42,657 bases of DNA from CAZWDL01 sp964632995 (GTDB taxonomy: Bacteria; Bacteroidota; Bacteroidia; Chitinophagales; Saprospiraceae): assembly GCA_964632995.1 (NCBI GenBank), contig CAZWDL010000062.1:1-42657 (forward strand). Direction: 5' to 3'. Both the position numbers and the translations under genes were made by a program. The notes beneath the pieces were generated by a model, which did not search any database, was not told the origin of the DNA, and saw only the letters and a program-made list of their open reading frames with translations. Positions 41,987 to 42,657 of the stretch are shown one piece after another. Within the stretch, counting starts at the first letter, position 1; every line of letters starts with the position of its first letter.

Positions 41987-42117
41987 TAAGCTTTGGCAAC
42001 TAAATCAGCCACTTTTTCAGCAAAAGCTTCCAACGCGGGCGTATCCGGTTCTTCAATGCCTGCGAGAATCGCATCTAAATCCACTTTTATGTAGGGATTA
42101 ATTGAAATGGAGGCCAT
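41986..42117 (-). pseudogene. Truncated N-terminal fragment of the HNH partner protein
   Basis: A 43-codon frame, ATG at 42117 to TAA at 41988-41986, reading MASISINPYIKVDLDAILAG then IEEPDTPALEAFAEKVADLV and AKA. It resembles the start of a protein of about 110-130 residues that often precedes HNH genes (a beta-strand start, then LDTPxLExFAxKVxxL). The usual C-terminal two thirds is missing. Its stop codon shares a base with the HNH start. A single deletion joining the two genes would explain both truncations. The family comparison is from memory. Confidence 0.5.
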
Positions 42118-42160
42118 AAATCTTATTGAGTTTCAAAAAAATACATAAACGTACTCTATT

Positions 42161-42168
42161 CAAAATTA
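42161..42168 (-). promoter_or_regulatory. Bacteroidota -7 element upstream of the HNH module
   Basis: The minus strand reads TAATTTTG, matching TAnnTTTG, 44 bases before the 43-codon frame. It may still drive transcription of the remnant and the oxidoreductase downstream. Confidence 0.4.
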
Positions 42169-42209
42169 ACAAAAATTCAGAACAATTGGCTCAACGAGTT
42201 CCGGCTACA

Positions 42210-42657
42210 TTAGCTCCCCATCAACCCCATCAGTCCGACAAAAAGCACGTAATACAAGGTAGGAATCGCCGTTTTGCGCAGCACCAGTCCTTCCTTTCCC
42301 AGCAGTCCCACCGTCGCCGAAGCCGCCACCACATTGTGGATAGCGATCATGTTGCCCGCCGCGGCCCCTACCGCCTGCAGGGCCACGATGAGCAGCGTGG
42401 ACAGGCCCAGCTGCTCCGCTACGCCAAACTGAAATAAAGAAAACATGAGATTGCTGACGGTGTTGCTCCCCGCGATAAAAGCCCCCAGCGCTCCTACTGT
42501 GGGAGCGAATAGCGGATACACCATACCCACCTGTTCGGCTACCCACTCGGCCATAGCGATGGGCATGCCCGGCAGTCCCAGCGGGTTGCCGCCGGAATTG
42601 ATGTAGATGCGCACCATGGGGACGGTGAAGATAAGTACAAAGCCGGCGCCCAGCAGC
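42210..42657 (-). CDS. lldP: L-lactate permease (partial, N-terminus outside window)
   Basis: C-terminal 149 residues of an inner-membrane lactate permease of the LldP/LctP family; the gene enters from beyond the window end, so its start is not visible. Family blocks include FTVPMVRIYINSGGN, YPLFAPTVGALGAFIAGSNTVSNLMF and LQAVGAAAGNMIAIHNVVAASATVGL, followed by GKEGLVLRKT and a last hydrophobic helix ending LMGLMGS. It imports L- or D-lactate (or glycolate in relatives) with protons. About 90 bases separate its stop from the HNH module downstream on the same strand. Confidence 0.93.
   Translation of the reverse strand, partial: LLGAGFVLIFTVPMVRIYINSGGNPLGLPGMPIAMAEWVAEQVGMVYPLFAPTVGALGAFIAGSNTVSNLMFSLFQFGVAEQLGLSTLLIVALQAVGAAAGNMIAIHNVVAASATVGLLGKEGLVLRKTAIPTLYYVLFVGLMGLMGS

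Noticed and set aside
1..42657. tRNA, rRNA, tmRNA, RNase P RNA or insertion sequences
   Set aside because: I looked in all larger gaps for CCA-ended cloverleafs, known RNA cores and transposase-like frames and found none; this was by eye, so small RNAs cannot be excluded.

Overview
The window reads as a chromosomal segment of a Bacteroidota bacterium, most likely of the Saprospiria (Lewinella-like) branch. The evidence is a secreted subtilase ending in a type IX secretion sorting domain, repeated TAnnTTTG promoter -7 elements, a futalosine-route menaquinone gene, DUF3109 and YugP proteins, a gcvH-VanZ-TonB cluster, and an Aquifex-type aconitase beside a eukaryote-type citrate synthase. The genus is an inference. 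Most of the content is housekeeping; no tRNA, rRNA, prophage, insertion sequence or CRISPR array was seen.

Layout. 1-2682 (minus): a GntP permease cut by the window edge and an FGGY gluconokinase, together a gluconate uptake and phosphorylation pair. 2815-5041 (minus): an unknown lipoprotein and an NmrA-like NAD(P)-binding protein. 5105-10305 (minus): infB, nusA and rimP, with a hairpin leader before rimP and a 360-base gap carrying a separate promoter before infB. 10502-12495 (plus): mqnC and a purine nucleoside phosphorylase. 12495-12634: a striking cloverleaf-like nest of inverted repeats that fills the gap to the convergent aconitase gene (12635-14599, minus). 14897-15076: a tiny membrane protein. 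15345-19858 (plus): uvrA and a GH3-family acyl-adenylating enzyme. 20155-20592: a small heat shock protein, followed by 850 bases with no convincing gene.

21442-22596: a DUF3109 protein diverging from a small secreted protein. 22715-28059 (plus): citrate synthase, gcvH, a VanZ-like protein, TonB and a TPR protein, with strong intrinsic terminators between units. 28340-28495 (minus): rpmH (ribosomal protein L34), only 51 codons long and easily missed. 28728-29630: a DUF1295 membrane protein convergent with frr, yugP and serS (29676-32335, minus). 32739-34334 (plus): rho with a long disordered insert and a G-free leader. 34672-36291 (minus): an MscS-type channel. 36499-40476 (plus): the T9SS subtilase and a YdjC/ChbG-like deacetylase. 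40614-42117 (minus): a quinone oxidoreductase and what looks like a collapsed two-gene HNH endonuclease module. 42210-end: the C-terminus of an L-lactate permease.

How it fits together. RimP, NusA, IF-2, SerS, Frr, L34 and Rho serve transcription and translation. Aconitase, citrate synthase, GcvH, MqnC and the two permeases serve aerobic carbon and redox metabolism. The most interesting signals are non-coding: the cloverleaf repeat, related heptamer repeats at two other places, terminator-like or G-free leaders in front of the genes for transcription factors, and the deletion scar in the HNH module. No wholly new multi-gene system is evident.
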